Below, one piece after another: positions 21,837 to 32,930 of a stretch of DNA of 64,000 nucleotides. Within the stretch, counting starts at the first letter, position 1; every line of letters begins with the position of its first letter. The notes under the pieces are model-generated. The model made no database searches. It was not told the DNA's origin and saw nothing but the letters and a program-made list of their open reading frames with translations. A program made the translations under genes and the position numbers. The stretch comes from Rana temporaria (lineage: Eukaryota; Chordata; Amphibia; Anura; Ranidae), in contig NC_053494.1 in assembly GCF_905171775.1 (NCBI RefSeq), positions 51,122,511-51,186,510 of the forward strand, written 5' to 3'.

Positions 21837-21908
21837 TATGTCTCCCAGCAATGATTGTCTCCCAATAGCATAAGAGCCCCCCAACAACAAAAAAGCCCTG
21901 GTTAAAAG

Positions 21909-22713
21909 AACTGATGCATCTTAGTGAATTGAGCCAGTGGCAGCAAATTCTCCTCTTGTTGTACCATTTTCCATTGACGTGACCTCTTTTATGGGTAGAT
22001 GAAAAATTGCTAGCACATGCAATAAAGTCATTACAAAATGTCAGACAGAACCCCAGGAATTAGTTAACAGCAAAGCTACTTTGAAACAGCTTCAGTGGAG
22101 GCCAGCTGTACCCAGGAGACACTTCCTGTTGTGAATGACAAGGTGTCTTCAAGGCTGTATACTGAATTAATCATTCCCCTTAGTTGGCTAGGCTTTAGAA
22201 AACCTCTATGGGAGAAAATGGTACAGTTCCAAATGATATTCCACTTATATAGTCAGCAGAGACATAGTGATGATGTAAGGCTTTCTGACCTGCAGGTTGT
22301 TTTTTTTCACAACCTCACAGCTTACCTCTGCAGAGAAAGTAAATTAATTTTTTGCTGATCATTACCTACACTATGAGGCCTGGGTTAGGAAACTGACATT
22401 TCCCTGAAGAAATGGTATCAATGAAAGATACAGGATTGTGAGTTCACATTGATGCAAATTGGATGCAGGTTTCCTCCAATGCGCATGACGGGAGAGAGTG
22501 CGACGACATCTCAATGGAGCCCATTCACACAGCTCTGTAGCGGCAACGCAGCGGATTGCACAGGGGTCCCCATGCGTCTTTGGCTCCGTTTTATGCCCGA
22601 ATTCGGGCAAAAATGTAGGCCTGATTCTACCCTGAAACAGTTAACCGGGCCGCTCAGGACCTCTGCTGTGAGCCGCATCCAAAGACAGTGTGAACCCAGC
22701 CTTAAAGTGTTAC
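21909..22713. other. No gene recognised
   Basis: No exon-like or repeat structure with clear ends. Confidence 0.45.
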
Positions 22714-22977
22714 TAAGACCTAGATCACACTGGTGCGATTTGACATGTCAAATTGCAAGCAATTGCCGGAAATGATATCGTCCTAATCAATTTCAAAAAG
22801 TCGTTTCTGTACTACTTTTTGCGATTTTGGGCCCGCGATTTACATCGACATCTGTGCAGAACCCAACACAGATTGTAATCGCGGCCGAAATCAGGACTGA
22901 CAAGCGGGAGTGAAGCCATACGATTTCAGCTGAACTCGCGCGGCTTCACTCCCGCAGCCCAGTGTGAACCTGGGCTA
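22714..22977. mobile_element. Short element with ATCACACTGG..CAGTGTGAACC ends
   Basis: The left end AGACCTAGATCACACTGGTG and right end GCCCAGTGTGAACCTGGGCT are inverted complements with mismatches. The inside carries GCGATTT/AAATCGC pairs. Related copies are at 58348-58665 and 62074-62336. Confidence 0.55.
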
Positions 22978-23448
22978 AACCCACAACAGTAAAATCAGTC
23001 TATATATGCAGTAAAGCATGCTTGTTATTCTCACTGTGGAACTTAAGGGGTTAATCCTGTGCATTGTATATAAAGGCTGTTTGATCCCGTCTCTCGGATC
23101 CTTCTCTTCTTCCACTGTCTCCAAAAAAAAGTAACCTGCTATTCACAGAGCCAGGGGATGGGCTGCACATGCTCGGTTTGGTGTGTAATGCTAGAGTTTT
23201 TCTTTTTTCTTCAGAGAGTGCATGTGATCAGCACCGGACCAATCAGCATTGTCCAGACTGAGGATCAGGGAAGAATAAAAAAAACTCCTCCGACAAGCTT
23301 TACTAGGAACTGATACATGTCACAATGCTGCTATATACTGCTGATGAGAAAAGGTATTTATCCATTTACATTTACTAAAATAATTGCATTTCCATGTTCT
23401 GTGGGAGACCAGAGATAGTGAATGCAGGTTCTGGGTTTAGTAACACTT
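22978..23448. other. No gene recognised
   Basis: Unassigned AT-rich sequence. Confidence 0.45.
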
Positions 23449-23538
23449 TAACCACTTTACCACCGGGCCAATTTTGGCACTTCTCTCCATGTAAAAATCA
23501 CAATTTTTTTGTTAGAAAATTAATCAGAACCCCCAAAC

Positions 23539-23606
<68 letters not shown>

Positions 23607-24561
23607 TTAGCAGACACCCTAGGGAATAAAATGGCAGTCATTGCAACTTTTTTTCTCGCACGGTATTTGCGCAATAATTTTTCAAACGCCTTTTTTTGGG
23701 AAAAAAACGGTTTCATGAATTAAAAAATAACAAAACAGTAAAGTTAGCCCAATTTTTTTGTATAATGTGAAAGATGATGTTACGCCAAGTAAATAGATAC
23801 CTAACATGTCACTCTTTAAAATTGCGCACACTCATGGAATGGCGCCAAACTTCAGTACTTAAAAATCTCCATAGGTGACGCTTTAACATTTTTTACAGGT
23901 TACTATTTGAGTTTGAGAGGAGGTCTAGTGCTAGAATTGTTGCACACGCTCTAACGCACGCAACGATACCTCACATGTGGGGTTTGAACGGCGTTTACAT
24001 ATGTGGGCAGGACCTGCATGCGTGTTCGCTTTTGCGCGCAAGATAACGGGGACAGGGGGGTTTTGAAAAAAAAATGTATTTTATTTTACTTAATTTTTTT
24101 ATCTTTACACTTTTTTTTTTATCACTTTTATTCCTATTACAAGGAATGTAAACATCCCTTGAAATAGGAATCAGGGTGACAGGTCCTCTTTATGGAGAGA
24201 TGTGGGGTCAATAAGACCCCACATCTCTCCTCCGACATCTCTCCCGGGCCTCCGACAGTCAGAGATCACTGGTGACCATCTGGTCACCAGTCATCTCTAT
24301 GCTTTCCAGCAGCGCCGACTGATTCGCTCTCCGGGCCCCAGATGGCACGGGAGAGCCCGGAGAAGCACCGGGGGGGGGGGGAGGGGACGACGTCCCCTCC
24401 CGCTGCCTATAAGAAAGCCGCTTGATCGTTCTTATCGTACACAGAATCGGCGGCTGAAAACTGCGATATCTGAATGATGCCTGTAGCTGCAGGAATCATT
24501 CAGATATCACTGCATAAAGCTGAGGACGTCCCAGGGACATCCTCGGTCGTCAAGAGGTTAA
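23449..24561. mobile_element. TTAA-flanked multi-hairpin element (copy A)
   Basis: TTAA borders lie at 23449-23452 and 24558-24561, with ends CCACTTTACCACCGGGCC and CCTCGGTCGTCAAGAGG as imperfect inverted repeats. It shares long blocks with 45588-46881: the GTATTTGCGCAATAATTTTT region, the GGAGAGATGTGGGGTCAATA hairpin, the CACTGGTGACCATCTGGTCA hairpin, and a terminal-proximal hairpin GATATCTGAATGATGCCTG.. CATTCAGATATC. A (TA)n tract is at 23540-23602. A piggyBac-type origin is inferred from TTAA and CC ends. Confidence 0.7.
23540..23602. repeat. (TA)n microsatellite
   Basis: About 31 TA units, uninterrupted, inside the TTAA element. Confidence 0.95.
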
Positions 24562-24911
24562 AGATAGCAACAATGAATGTGCAAAGTGCAGTAACCTATT
24601 GAAAGCAACTAGTCATCGAGCAGGCCTTGTGTTGAAACACAACAAATGTCCTATAATGTCCAGTCCCCCTATAAAAAAAAAATACTTGTAGGGCCCAGGG
24701 GAAGGTGACTTTTTATTTTTTTGCCTAGACCGTGGGGAATACGGAGCCGCCCAAATCTTGTGATGAAAACACCCTTACAATAGACTGGGGAATCTTCTCG
24801 TTAGATTTTGCTTGCTCTGCATTCCTATGGAATCTACCAAGAAGAATGGAGACATCATGCCCAGGAATGCAGAAAGAACACCAAAATAAGGCAAGTATAA
24901 ATCTTTTTATT
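24562..24911. other. No gene recognised
   Basis: Unassigned sequence between two repeats. Confidence 0.45.
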
Positions 24912-25410
24912 TACCGTATTTATCGCGGTATACCGCGCACCCCCAAAGTGGCCCGAATTCCTGTGGGAAAAAGTTTTTTTGTACTTAGTTTTGGTGTCTT
25001 GCGCGGCGTTCATCGGCGGCCTCGTCGGGTCCGGCGTCCTTCTGTGGCTTCGGGTGTCCTCTTCGGCGGGTCCGGTGTCCTCTTCGGCGGGTCCGGCGTC
25101 CTCGCGTCCTCCCCGCTGGTTTCCCGCCACGAGTTTTGAATACTGCGCCGGCATATACCGAGCGCAGTACACTTGTGTAACGTCGGGCAGGCTCGGCAAC
25201 TGTCGCGCTGACGTCCTGTACGCTCAGGACGTCAGTGCGAGAGGCGCCGAGACTGCCCGAAGTTACACGAGTGTACTGCGCTCGGTATATGCCGGCGCAG
25301 TATTCAAAACTCGTGGCGGGAAAGCGGGTATCGGCGTATATCGCGCACCCACGATTTTGCCCCGATTTTCAGGGCAAAATAGTGCGCGGTATACGCCGAT
25401 AAATACGGTA
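24912..25410. mobile_element. Palindromic element, TACCGTATTTATCGCGG type (second copy), inverted relative to the first
   Basis: The ends are TACCGTATTTATCGCGGTAT and CGATAAATACGGTA. Bases 25122-25321 fold on a centre at 25221.5 (GACGTCCTG/CAGGACGTC at the tip). The cargo at 24975-25120 is the reverse of the cargo at 9610-9760. On the minus strand it contains 21-base direct repeats of GAGGACACCGGACCCGCCGA type, then the shared GACCCGACGAGGCC and AAGACACCAAAACTAAGTAC. Confidence 0.7.
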
Positions 25411-25471
25411 CTTGTACATATTGCACTTGCTAACACCAGGGGATTTTTTACAGAGGTAGTGGCCTGGATAT

Positions 25472-25608
25472 TAAAGTGGATGTAAAGCCACTCTCATCCA
25501 TAAGGATATAGACGCCTCCTGCATGTATCCTTACCTGTCAAATGTTTCCCCTCTGTCTGTTATAAGAACTGAAAAACTGCAGATTCTGGGTTTACATCCA
25601 CTTTAAGG
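25472..25608. repeat. Short palindrome, TTAAAGTGGATGTAAA ends
   Basis: TTAAAGTGGATGTAAAGCCA pairs with GGTTTACATCCACTTTAA. It is related by its ends to the host palindrome of the DIRS element (31215). Confidence 0.6.
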
Positions 25609-26172
25609 GTCCATGCACACTGGGCTTAAAAAACTCTGCTTCTACAGGAGTTTTACGTTCAGCCTGTAGAAGCAGAAAAAACAAACATGTCATACTTACC
25701 TTCTCTATGCAATGTTTTTGTACAATGCTTTTCTTTTTGGGTCCCCTGTCGGTGGTCCTGGCTCCTTCCCCCTGCCGAGTGCCCCCAATAGCAAGCTTCT
25801 TGCTATAGGAGCACTCAAGCAGGCGCACTCAAATCGTCCATTTACAAACAGAACGCAGCTCAGCCCCGCCCCCACTCTCTCCTCATTGGTTCGCTCGCTG
25901 CGATTGACAGCAGCAGGAGCTATCAGCTCCCACTACTGTGTGAGCCAATGAGGAGAAAGAGACCCAAGAGAGCTTCTGCACATCACTGAATTGACATGGG
26001 CCTTAGGTAAGTATAAGTGGGGGCAGAGGGAAGCTGAACCCAGAAAGTTTTTCTATGCATGAAGGTAAAAAAAAAAATCTTGAGCCTTTAGAACCACTTT
26101 TTCAATAGGACAAAAAATAAGGCAGTATTTTTTCTCCAGAACGGGTACAGCTCAAAAAATAGCGAACATAAA
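25609..26172. other. No gene recognised
   Basis: CTCCTCATTGG and CCAATGAGGAG (25880, 25944) form an internal inverted pair. No complete element or exon is supported. Confidence 0.4.
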
Positions 26173-26859
26173 GGGCCAGATTCACCTAGATCAGCGGATC
26201 CTTAGGACCAGCTCGATCTATCCGATTTAAGATACGCTGCCGCAAGTTTGAGAGGCAAGTGGGTAATTCACAAACCACTTACCTCCAAACTTGCGGCGGC
26301 GGATCGTAAAACCCCCGGCGGAATTCAAATTCCGCGGCTAGGGGGAGTGTACTATTTAAATCAGGCGCGTTCCCGCGCCGATTTAAATGAGCATGCGCCG
26401 TCCGCAAAATTTTCCGGCGTGCATTGCTTCCACTGACGTCACTAGGACGCAGGTTTCTGAATCGGCATACGCAAACGACGTAAAAAAATTCAAAATCGAT
26501 GCGGGAACGATGGCTATACCGAACATTGGCTGCGCCTCATAGAAGCAGGGGTAAGTATACGCCTGGAAAACCGCTACGGAAACGTCGTAAGAAACTGCGC
26601 CGGGTCCGCGTACGTTCGTGAATTCGCGTATCTCGCTGATTTACATATTATTCAGTGTAAATCAGCGGAAACGCCCCCCGCGCCATTTTCAAATTGAAAA
26701 TAAGATCCGACGGTGTAACACAGTTACACCTGTCGGATCTTAGCCATATCTATGCGTAACTGATTCTTTGAATCAGGCGCATAGATAAGACCAGTGTAAG
26801 TCAGAGATACGATGGTGTATCAGGAGATACACCGTCGTATCTCTTTATGAATCTGGCCC
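26173..26859. mobile_element. Palindromic MITE, GGGCCAGATTCAC family (copy 3)
   Basis: The ends are GGGCCAGATTCACC and ATGAATCTGGCCC. Internal blocks TAAGATCCGACGGTGTAACA and GATACGATGGTGTATCAGG are family-specific. No target duplication is evident. Confidence 0.75.
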
Positions 26860-28239
26860 GTAATTTTTATTTTTTTTCCAACATACACAGGTCTGAAGGA
26901 CTGCTCTCTGGCCGTCCTTCCATCCTCGCTAATCTACAGGATAACAGGATGACATATCATATATCAATAAACATGCTTCTACGCATTCCCAGTGACAGGC
27001 TGTAGATTAATACCACGACTGCCCGCAATGAGGACCTGACTCCTTGCAGGCATTGTGAAATGGTCAAGAGCGCTGCTCTTTCATGAGCCGTGTTATAAAA
27101 TATTGATGATCACATCTGGCTGGCAGAGAGTCAATTTATGAGCGCGTGTGTGGGGGGTTGGGTGGGGATGTTATATGACAAAGATGAACCTTGACGAGAT
27201 GATTGAGTAAATTACAGAAATGATCTCATTTCCAACACGTTCAATTTCATTTTGCACGCTCCATTTAAATGTGTTGGTTCTGCAACAATGTTTTTTTTTT
27301 TTTTCTTTGCCGACTCTTTTATTGTTGATAGGAATTTTCTCATTTCATATTGTCCACATCTATCTTTTAAGAGAAAGCTATAATTCTTTCAAGCCCATAT
27401 GTTTTTTGTTTTGTTTTCAAGTTTTGGATAGAATGAAGATGACTTCAATGTCTGTTGATTCTTCGCTTATGTCTGACGCTATTGAGAATTTCTCACTTCT
27501 TGTCCCTGTGATACTCATATAAGGAATGCAGGGTTTGGGTGTCAACGGGATAGTGAAATATAAGTTGCAATTAAAGCAATTGTCAGAAGATTCAACCATT
27601 GCTCAAACATTTAAAAATGTGTTCCAATTTTTGGCTTTGTTGTAGAGATTCCCTCCACTTACTTCCCATGCAGAAATACAAATAACATTTAAGTGATAGT
27701 AGTAGAGGGGCACTCGATACAGATCTTTACAGGTTATCAAAATGTGAACAAAGTCATTACTTGAGTGCGAGTGTATTGTATTTTGCAGCTTACCATGAAG
27801 ACCGGAATCCCCACTGGAGGGGACACTCACCCAAGTTGAGATCCAAGCAAAATAGGTCAAAGAGGATAAACAAACATAAAAAAAAAACAAAAAAACTCAC
27901 AGTAAATCTAAGGCCTCTTTCACGCGGGCAGACCGACGAGGTCCACCTGTCAGTTTTTTAGGTTGACCAGATCGGACCATCCAACGGTTTCTAAGCTCCA
28001 CTGCACTGCTGCCAGAAAGTACATGAGAAGCCATACTTCCGACTCCCTGTCATATCTAACAGTGCCTATGACAGACACCGGTTTTGATGTGGTGCCCCCA
28101 AAGAACGATCATCTGCTTTACAAAGCACAGTGTGTAGTAATACCTTGGAAAATGACAGATGAAAGTGGGAAAGGGAAAAAAGGAATTGAAGGATGGGGTG
28201 CAATAGGGGGAGGCAGGAATAACACCAGAACAAGTGTCT
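26860..28239. other. No gene recognised
   Basis: AT-rich sequence with poly(T) at 27288-27304. No exon was supported on either strand. The open frames on both strands at 27963-28540 overlap the palindromic element at 28240 and are explained by it. Confidence 0.45.
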
Positions 28240-28568
28240 TGCCTCGTACACACGTACAGAATTTCCGACGGGAAAAGTTTGAGTCGGAAATCCTGAGGGG
28301 AAAGCCAAGAACCTGCTTGGTTCAGTCTTTCCCCAACAGGAAAACTGCGATAGAGCTTTGGCCGCTAATCCCGGCCGTGTGTATGCTCCACCACAGTCTT
28401 TCCCCATAGGAAAACTGCCAAAAACCGCCAGTTTTCTTTTTGTCCGGCAGTTTTTGGGCAGTTTTCCCATCTGAAAAACTGCGAGGAGAATACACACGGT
28501 CGGGATTCCCAGCCAAAAGCTCTCCTCACAGTTTTCCAATCGGGAAAACTGATCGTGCGTACGAGGCT
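28240..28568. mobile_element. TACACACG-ended palindromic element, GGAAAACTG type
   Basis: The ends are TGCCTCGTACACACGTACAG and GATCGTGCGTACGAGGCT, with TCT at 28237-28239 and 28569-28571. The interior is a series of GGGAAAACTGC/GCAGTTTTCCC pairs that produce mirrored open frames on both strands. Confidence 0.65.
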
Positions 28569-28571
28569 TCT

Positions 28572-29082
28572 CTCAGACACCATTCCAATGAGGTGAGGAA
28601 CCAGAAGTATGGCTTTAATTTACCTTATGGCAACCAATGAAACTGGTCCTGTACCATGTAATCATCCAATTACAGCATTACACAAATGTAAAGAATAGCT
28701 GCATGTTGTGGCTTTCGTCTCTCTCCCCTCACACAGAGATCATCTGAGAGGAGAGATAGCCGTTACAGAAACATGCAAGTCATTCAGTGTCTGTCACAAA
28801 CACAGTGAAACAAGCTTACAGTAACCCTGAACACTGCCCAACAATGTGTGGTGTGAATAAACTGCAGCCTGTCACCTGTCCCAGTGGCAGCAGTACTGCC
28901 AGGAATAGTGTCCCTGATTGCAGTGATGCCAAACCACTATACACCAATACCACCGGCCTGATCACCACCACACTAGTGCCAACAGAGCCATTGTCCCTGA
29001 TCGCAGTGAGGCCAGACTGCTATACACCATCAGTGTCCTGATCACCGGCACAAAGTCAACAGATCAATTTCACCAGAATAGC
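28572..29082. other. No gene recognised
   Basis: Possibly 5' untranslated sequence of the fragment at 29083. Confidence 0.3.
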
Positions 29083-29515
29083 ATGTCCAAAAAAATGTAC
29101 ACGGCGAAGAGGCATTTCAGATTCGGAGCATGACAGATGAAAGCAGCGGGGGCTTTGGTTTCATTATCCGGTTCAGGTTAAGAAACCGTGGATGGCAGCA
29201 GTTCAGTAAACGATTCAGAGGAGGAAAGGGTCTCAACAAAAAGAATGAAGCCTAGAGAAGAGCAGCAGGCAACCACCAGCAGCGTAATACACCCAGGTGA
29301 AAGGCAAAGTACAAGTAGTGGGGTGTCACATCAGCTACCAACAAATTGGGGCCCAACACTTTGTATGCCAGAAGAAATGTTAAATTTCCAGATTTTATCC
29401 CTCCTACCCAAACAGGCCGCAACCCCCTCACAAATGTTGTGTATGCACTAGTAACAGAATCAGGCGTCAAACCCGATATGATTAACCCTAATCTCCCTCC
29501 CATCCTGGCTCCTGT
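29083..29515 (+). pseudogene. Possible DNA-transposon coding remnant (weak)
   Basis: An ATG at 29083 starts MSKKMYTAKRHF, reminiscent of the MSK..YTAEEA start of piggyBac-family transposases. It then decays: stops are followed by an acidic segment (VNDSEEERVSTKRMKPREEQ), and a shifted frame gives PDFIPPTQTGRNP and YALVTESGVKPDMINP. I do not recognise the downstream part. There is no catalytic domain. It could instead be an unrelated fossil ORF. Confidence 0.25.
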
Positions 29516-29627
29516 ATAGGAGAGCTTCCGTTGCTACCATACCTCACTACGAGATATTAATGAAGGTATTGTAAAGATATTGCTCATGTGACTTATAATC
29601 AGTCCAAACACTGAAAACAAACTCTTA

Positions 29628-30078
29628 AGCCCCATACACACGGTCACACTTTTTGCCAACCAACTTCAAAATCTGCAACTTTTCTAATTTGTCTGACCGT
29701 GTGTACGCTCCAACGGACCAACTTTTCGGGTTTCATCCAACAAAAAGTTGGGTCTGCAAATGGACCAACTTTTCGTCAACAAAAGTCTGATGGTGCCTTG
29801 TCTGACCGTGTGTACAGCAAGCCAACCAACTTTTGGACAAAGTGCAAATACGCATGCTCAGAACCAAGGTTAAAATCAACCAACAATAGCAGAAGTTAAC
29901 CAAAGGGTGTCGGTAAACAGCAGAAAAGAGCAAAAAAAACCACTTGATGTTAGGAAAGTTTTAGAAAAGTTTGCAGAAAAGTCTAAGCGTGTGTATGCTA
30001 TGGGTGTGGCCGGACAAATCAATTAGGACAAAAATCCAAGGGAAATTTTGTTGGATGTCTGACCATGTGTATGAGCCT
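29628..30078. mobile_element. TACACACG palindromic element, complete, TTA target duplication
   Basis: The ends are AGCCCCATACACACGGTCAC and CATGTGTATGAGCCT, flanked by TTA at 29625-29627 and 30079-30081. It is the closest relative of the 10396 copy (shared CAACAATAGCAGAAGTTAAC and CAAAGGGTG blocks). Confidence 0.75.
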
Positions 30079-30081
30079 TTA

Positions 30082-30770
30082 CACATGTCTCCATACTCTT
30101 GAGGAGTAGAAGAATCTGCTTTGTGATGTAGTAGTTTATTACTAGACAACTTTGCATTACAAAAAAAATAAAAATTTTATTTTATTTCCATTTTCCAAAA
30201 ATGGATGAAAAAAAAACAAAAAAAAAACGACGACATTTCCAAAGGACTCACTATGCCTTTTAATAAAACACATTGGTGCAATTGCTTTCCAAAATGTAAT
30301 AATTTTATGGGAGTTTCCATTGTCCTGGTACTCTTTGGATTCCAAAAATGTGACCAGTAATCAGGAAATTAGATGCATAATTTATGCCCCTAGAACCTAG
30401 AAGGTTGTCTGGATTTTGGGCCCCTCTATGTGGCTAGGCTGTGAAAAAGTTTCACTTGTGTTATCGGCATAATCCCGAGTAGCAGAATGCATATTTGGGT
30501 GTGACTTAAGTATGACTACGCTGTGTGAGATTTAACTTGGTATAGTTACAACTATGTTAAAAAATAAAAAAATATTTAACTTTAATAATTTTTCTAATCA
30601 TTTTGGCAAAAAATTACAACTTTAAAGAACTCACCGTACCTCCTACTAAATAACCTAAGACTATCCACTTTTCAAAAAGGGGTAATTTTGGGGTATTTGT
30701 ACTGATCTTACATTTCAGGCCCTCTTTGAATGAGATAGACCTTCAGAACATAAGGATTGATCAATTTTCA
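30082..30770. other. No gene recognised
   Basis: AT-rich with A-tracts; nothing supported. Confidence 0.45.
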
Positions 30771-30791
30771 TATATATACACACACACACAC

Positions 30792-30846
<55 letters not shown>
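30771..30846. repeat. (TA)n/(CA)n compound microsatellite
   Basis: Alternating ATATATAC, CACACACA and TATATATA blocks ending in about 19 CA units. Confidence 0.9.
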
Positions 30847-30850
<4 letters not shown>

Positions 30851-30899
30851 CATAGTTTGCAGAGACTAAAAAAAATGTACGAGTTTTTTTTACCAGACA

Positions 30900-31150
30900 A
30901 AATGTAGCCGAATACATTTTGGCCTAAATTTATGAAGAAAGATTATGTGCAAAATGTTATAACAAAAGCTAAGAAAGCCCAGTTTTTTTTTCCATTAAAA
31001 ACAAAAACCCAGTGGCAATTCAATACCACCAAAAGAAAGTTCTGTCCCAAAACAATGAGATATTTTGAGTACAGTGTTGCGTGAGTTATTGTCATTAAAA
31101 GCGCTGAAAACTGAAAAATGGCCTGGACTGTAAGAGGGTGAAACAGTCCG
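30900..31150. mobile_element. Fragment of the TTAA-family 3' region
   Basis: ATACCACCAAAAGAAAG at about 31024 and GAAAAATGGCCTGGACTG at about 31111 match the ends at 311-487 and 63775-63956 with many changes. An old, truncated copy. Confidence 0.5.
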
Positions 31151-31214
31151 GACTGGAAGTGGTGTATGCCTGAAAAAAATTAAAATACAAAGTGGATTCT
31201 ATCTAAATTGATTA

Positions 31215-31368
31215 AAGTGGACGTAAACCACAATGTAGAGAATAAGATTTCCTATCATCTGTGCCCAGTCTTGCCACACAGAGTTAATCCAGCTCTGAGC
31301 AATCCTCTTTATTGTTCAGTGAAATACAACAGACTTCCAGATAAAAACCAAAGTCCTTGCTTCTGAAA
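31215..31368. mobile_element. Left arm of a palindromic element split by the DIRS insertion
   Basis: CACAATGTAGAGAATAAGAT, AATCCAGCTCTGAGCAATCC and CAGACTTCCAGATAAAAACC are mirrored at 37786-37636 (GGTTTTTATCTGGAAGTCTG, GGATTGCTCAGAGCTGGATT, TCTTATTCTCTACATTGTG). The two arms belonged to one element before the 6-kb insertion. Confidence 0.75.
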
Positions 31369-31555
31369 AAAAAAGAGATTTTTAATACAGCTTACCTGTA
31401 AAATCTTTTTCTTGGAGTACATCACGGGACACAGAGCGGCATTCATTACTATATGGGTTATATGGAGTACCTTCAGGTGATGGACACTGGCAATCTCAAA
31501 CAGGAAATGCCCCTCCCTATATAACCCCCTCCCATAGGAGGAGTACCTCAGTTTT
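31369..31555. repeat. DIRS terminal inverted repeat, 3' side (minus-strand reading)
   Basis: 31418-31555 is the reverse complement of 37284-37421. The outer ~47 bases (AGAGATTTTTAATACAGCTT, ACCTGTAAAATC) exist only at this end and in the internal complementary region. Confidence 0.85.
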
Positions 31556-31604
31556 GTAGCAAGCAGTATGCCTCCCAAAATGGTCCCCAAAAGAGGGGTG
31601 GGAG

Positions 31605-31720
31605 CTCTGTGTCCCGTGATGTACTCCAAGAAAAAGATTTTACAGGTAAGCTGTATTAAAAATCTCTTTTTCTTTATCGTTACATCACGGGACACAGAGC
31701 GGCATTCATTACTATATGGG
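31605..31720. repeat. DIRS internal complementary region
   Basis: 31605-31671 is the reverse complement of the outer end at 31371-31437. 31672-31720 is the reverse complement of the other outer end, 37382-37430 (CCCGTGATGTAACGATAAAG). Joined, it spells the junction of the two element ends, the arrangement used to close the circular DNA intermediate in DIRS models. Confidence 0.85.
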
Positions 31721-31887
31721 ATGTCCCAAAGCAATGCTTACAATGAGGGGAGGGAGAACATCTCCAAGACAAAAGGATTTAATTTAGAGATATACTCAAA
31801 TCATAATAAATCCAACTTAGTTGAGAAAAATAATCTTAAATTTTAAATTTAACTAAAAAAAAAAGGAGCCTCCGGAATCCGAGGGTC

Positions 31888-32930
31888 TCAAACTGCAGCC
31901 TGCAGCACTGCCTGCCCAAAGGCTGTATCAGTATTCCTTCTTACGTCCAACTGGTAGAATTTTGTAAATGTGTGGACAGAAGACCAGGTTGCCGCCTTGC
32001 AAACTTGAGCCATAGAGATCTGGTGGTGTGCTGCCCAGGAGGCGCCCATGGCCCTAGTAGAATGAGCCTTTAATGATACTGGAGGAGGCAACCCTTTCAA
32101 GCCGTAGGCCTGAGTGATTAATTGCTTAATCCACCTAGAGATGGTGGACTTTGCAGCTGCCTGCCCCTTCTTGGGCCCATCCGGTAAAATGAACAGCACA
32201 TCCGTTTTCCGGATCTTCTTTGTAGCTTTAAGATAGGCCTTCATGGCCCTGACAATATCCAAGGTATGCAGCAACCCTTCCTTTCTGGAAGTAGGTTTAG
32301 GGAAGAAGGATGGTAATACCAAATCCTGGTTTAGATGAAAACTGGATATAACCTTCGGTAGGAAGGATGAGGGCGGAGAACGACCTTGTCCTTATGAAAA
32401 ATAAGATATGGTTCCTTACAGGATAAGGCCGCCAGTTCCGAAACTCTTCTTGCGGAAACTATGGCGACCAAAAATACTAACTTCCTTGTCAGTAAAACCA
32501 AAGGAATTTCAGCCAACGGCTCAAACGGTTGTTTCTGTAAACTTGACAGAACAAGATTTAAATCCCACGGGCAAAGCAGGGATCTAACTGGAGGTTTAAT
32601 ACGTAAGACCCCTTGAAGGAAGGTCTTAACCAGCGAGTGGGTGGCCAGCGGCCGCTGAAACCACACTGACAGAGCAGAAATCTGTCCTTTGATTGTGCTT
32701 AATGCCAATCCTTTATCCACTCCTAGCTGGAGAAAACTTAAAACTCTATCGATGGTGAACTTGCGAGGAAGCCATAGCTTGGACTCCAGCCTTCATAGGC
32801 CTTCCAGACCCTGTGATAAATCACCCTAGAGACCGGTTTCCTGGCTCTGATTAGGGTAGAGATTACTTTCTGAGACAGACCTCTACCCCTGAGAATCAGG
32901 GATTCAGCTTCCAGGCCGTCAAATTTAGAT
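31888..32930 (-). pseudogene. DIRS tyrosine recombinase, split by two frameshifts
   Basis: The recombinase integrates the circular DNA copy. It is readable in three frames. From about 32930 to 32770 the segment LSQKVISTLIRARKPVSRVI matches the N-terminal part. From 32720 to about 32380 SALSVWFQRPLATHS and SARRVSELAAL supply the first catalytic Arg. From 32322 to 31888 KAHSTRAMGASWAAH supplies the His-x-x-Arg pair, ATWSS the His/Trp position and KFYQLDV the nucleophile Tyr. Frame changes lie near 32770 and 32380. The start overlaps the end of the reverse transcriptase ORF by about 35 bp in another frame, a usual DIRS layout. All catalytic positions survive, so inactivation is by frameshift only and looks recent. 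Confidence 0.85.

Larger units (their letters stand above)
20178..21900. mobile_element. hAT-type non-autonomous element with 8-bp target duplication
   Basis: The ends CAGGGCTTTTTTTCTT and AACAAAAAAGCCCTG are inverted complements, and CAGGGCTTTTTT is a typical hAT start. GTTAAAAG flanks both sides (20170-20177, 21901-21908). The interior holds a 37-bp minisatellite and a nested GGCCCGGATTCA element. No transposase is present. Confidence 0.8.

Noticed and set aside
27417..27599. Minus-strand 60-codon frame rich in Ser/Glu that looks exon-like.
   Set aside because: No consistent splice sites and no family resemblance; could not be supported.
28066..28583. Long minus-strand frames of 64-157 codons.
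   Set aside because: They translate the GGGAAAACTG palindromic element, with mirrored frames on the other strand.
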